From positions 1 to 43,329 of the forward strand of contig CALMZX010000087.1 in the NCBI GenBank assembly GCA_937870685.1: a stretch of DNA of 43,329 nt, in the 5' to 3' direction. The stretch's first letter is position 1. Every line of letters starts with the position of its first letter. Origin of the DNA: an uncultured Alphaproteobacteria bacterium (lineage in GTDB: Bacteria; Pseudomonadota; Alphaproteobacteria; Rhizobiales; Aestuariivirgaceae). Position numbers and translations under genes: made by a program. Shown one piece after another: positions 42,780-43,329 of this stretch. Under the pieces are notes generated by a model, which made no database searches, was not told where the DNA came from, and saw only the letters and a list, made by a program, of their open reading frames with translations.

Positions 42780-43329
42780 ATGCCAGAAGTGATTTTCAAC
42801 GGCCCAGCAGGCAGAATCGAAGGCCGTTACCACCAGGCAAAAGCTACAGGGGCTCCCATCGCAATCCTGCTTCATCCGCACCCCACCTTTGGCGGCACCA
42901 TGAACAACCCGATTGTGCACAGCCTCTATGGCCTGTTCCAGAGTCGCGGGTTCTCGGTGCTGCGCTTCAACTTCAGGGGCGTCGGCCGCAGCCAGGGCCT
43001 GTTTGACAATGGTGCGGGCGAACTTCCCGACGCGGCCTCGGCGCTGGACTGGCTGCAGTCCTTTAACCGCGAGGCCAAGATCTGCTGGATCGCGGGCATC
43101 TCGTTCGGCGCATGGATTTCCATGCAGTTGCTCATGCGCCGACCGGAGATTTCGGGTTTCATCTCGGTGGCGCCGTTGGCCAAGCACTATGACTTCTCGT
43201 TCCTCGCGCCCTGCCCGGCGTCCGGCCTTTTCGTGAACGGCGAGAAGGACACGGTAACAGCCCCTGAAGCGGTCCACAGCCTCGTCTCGAAGCTCAAGAC
43301 CCAAAAGGGCATCGCCATCGAGCACAAGG
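42780..43329 (+). CDS. Alpha/beta hydrolase, 3' end cut by window edge
   Basis: About 183 residues are visible before the window ends. The fold is shown by ILLHPHPTFGGTMNN (oxyanion region), FNFRGVGRSQG, the nucleophile elbow GISFGAW with Ser in GxSxG, and the Asp-bearing strand GLFVNGEKDTV; the catalytic His would follow beyond the edge. It resembles the small YsgA/dienelactone-type hydrolases common next to iscR-suf in alphaproteobacteria. AAGG lies seven bases before the ATG. The substrate is unknown. It is divergent from iscR and may share its control region. Confidence 0.85.
   Translation, partial: MPEVIFNGPAGRIEGRYHQAKATGAPIAILLHPHPTFGGTMNNPIVHSLYGLFQSRGFSVLRFNFRGVGRSQGLFDNGAGELPDAASALDWLQSFNREAKICWIAGISFGAWISMQLLMRRPEISGFISVAPLAKHYDFSFLAPCPASGLFVNGEKDTVTAPEAVHSLVSKLKTQKGIAIEHK

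Overview
The window is a gene-dense, high-GC stretch (two lines counted by hand gave 62-65 % GC) of an alphaproteobacterial chromosome, most likely from the order Hyphomicrobiales (Rhizobiales). The reasons are the tatABC-serS-surE cluster, the divK-pleD cell-cycle pair next to a DUF3572 gene, a BA14K-like protein, a DUF1489 protein, and an iscR-iscS-sufBCDS-DUF59-sufA operon. The genus cannot be fixed from the sequence. I see no prophage, insertion sequence, CRISPR array or integrase; this looks like core chromosome with a few orphan accessory genes.

Layout: 1-4090 holds the end of a glycine-rich secreted protein, tRNA-Thr(TGT), and a leftward tatA-tatB-tatC-serS-surE operon. 4200-7340 is leftward: an orphan FbpC/PotA-type ABC ATPase, then pleD and divK. 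7350-9605 is rightward: DUF3572 protein, HAD-fold protein, DNA polymerase IV. 9600-12700 is mixed: short PhnA-type protein, Lrp-type regulator, panC, DUF1489 protein, dodecin, Mrr-like nuclease. 12833-17300 is leftward: a TPR-SPOR exported protein and an HlyD plus ABC type I secretion pair with no substrate or outer-membrane partner in view.

17441-30234 is the centrepiece, a rightward cobalt uptake and cobalamin operon of about 12.8 kb: cobalamin riboswitch, cbtB, cbtA, cobW, cobN, cobO, then a 176-base non-coding leader, then cbiX, cobH, cobL, cobI, a cbiG-cobJ fusion and cobM. Nearly all junctions are overlapping start/stop codons; the leader is the only large break. It can fold so that the cbiX Shine-Dalgarno sequence is sequestered, which I regard as the best candidate for an undescribed regulatory element. 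The operon also combines a late aerobic cobaltochelatase subunit (CobN) with an early-insertion chelatase (CbiX of the MxCxxC, His-tail type) and a CbiG domain. Within cbiG-cobJ a stretch of roughly 0.8 kb is visibly AT-richer than its surroundings.

30290-33106 is leftward: small glycine-zipper exported protein, TIGR03862-like flavoprotein, BA14K-like protein, GNAT acetyltransferase. 33107-33620 is the only gene-free gap above 300 bases and contains a strong hairpin. 33621-35521 is rightward: an RhlE-type DEAD-box helicase and a PilZ protein. 35525-42572 is the leftward Fe-S cluster operon led by an IscR-like regulator with a candidate operator inside its promoter. A divergent alpha/beta hydrolase runs off the right end.
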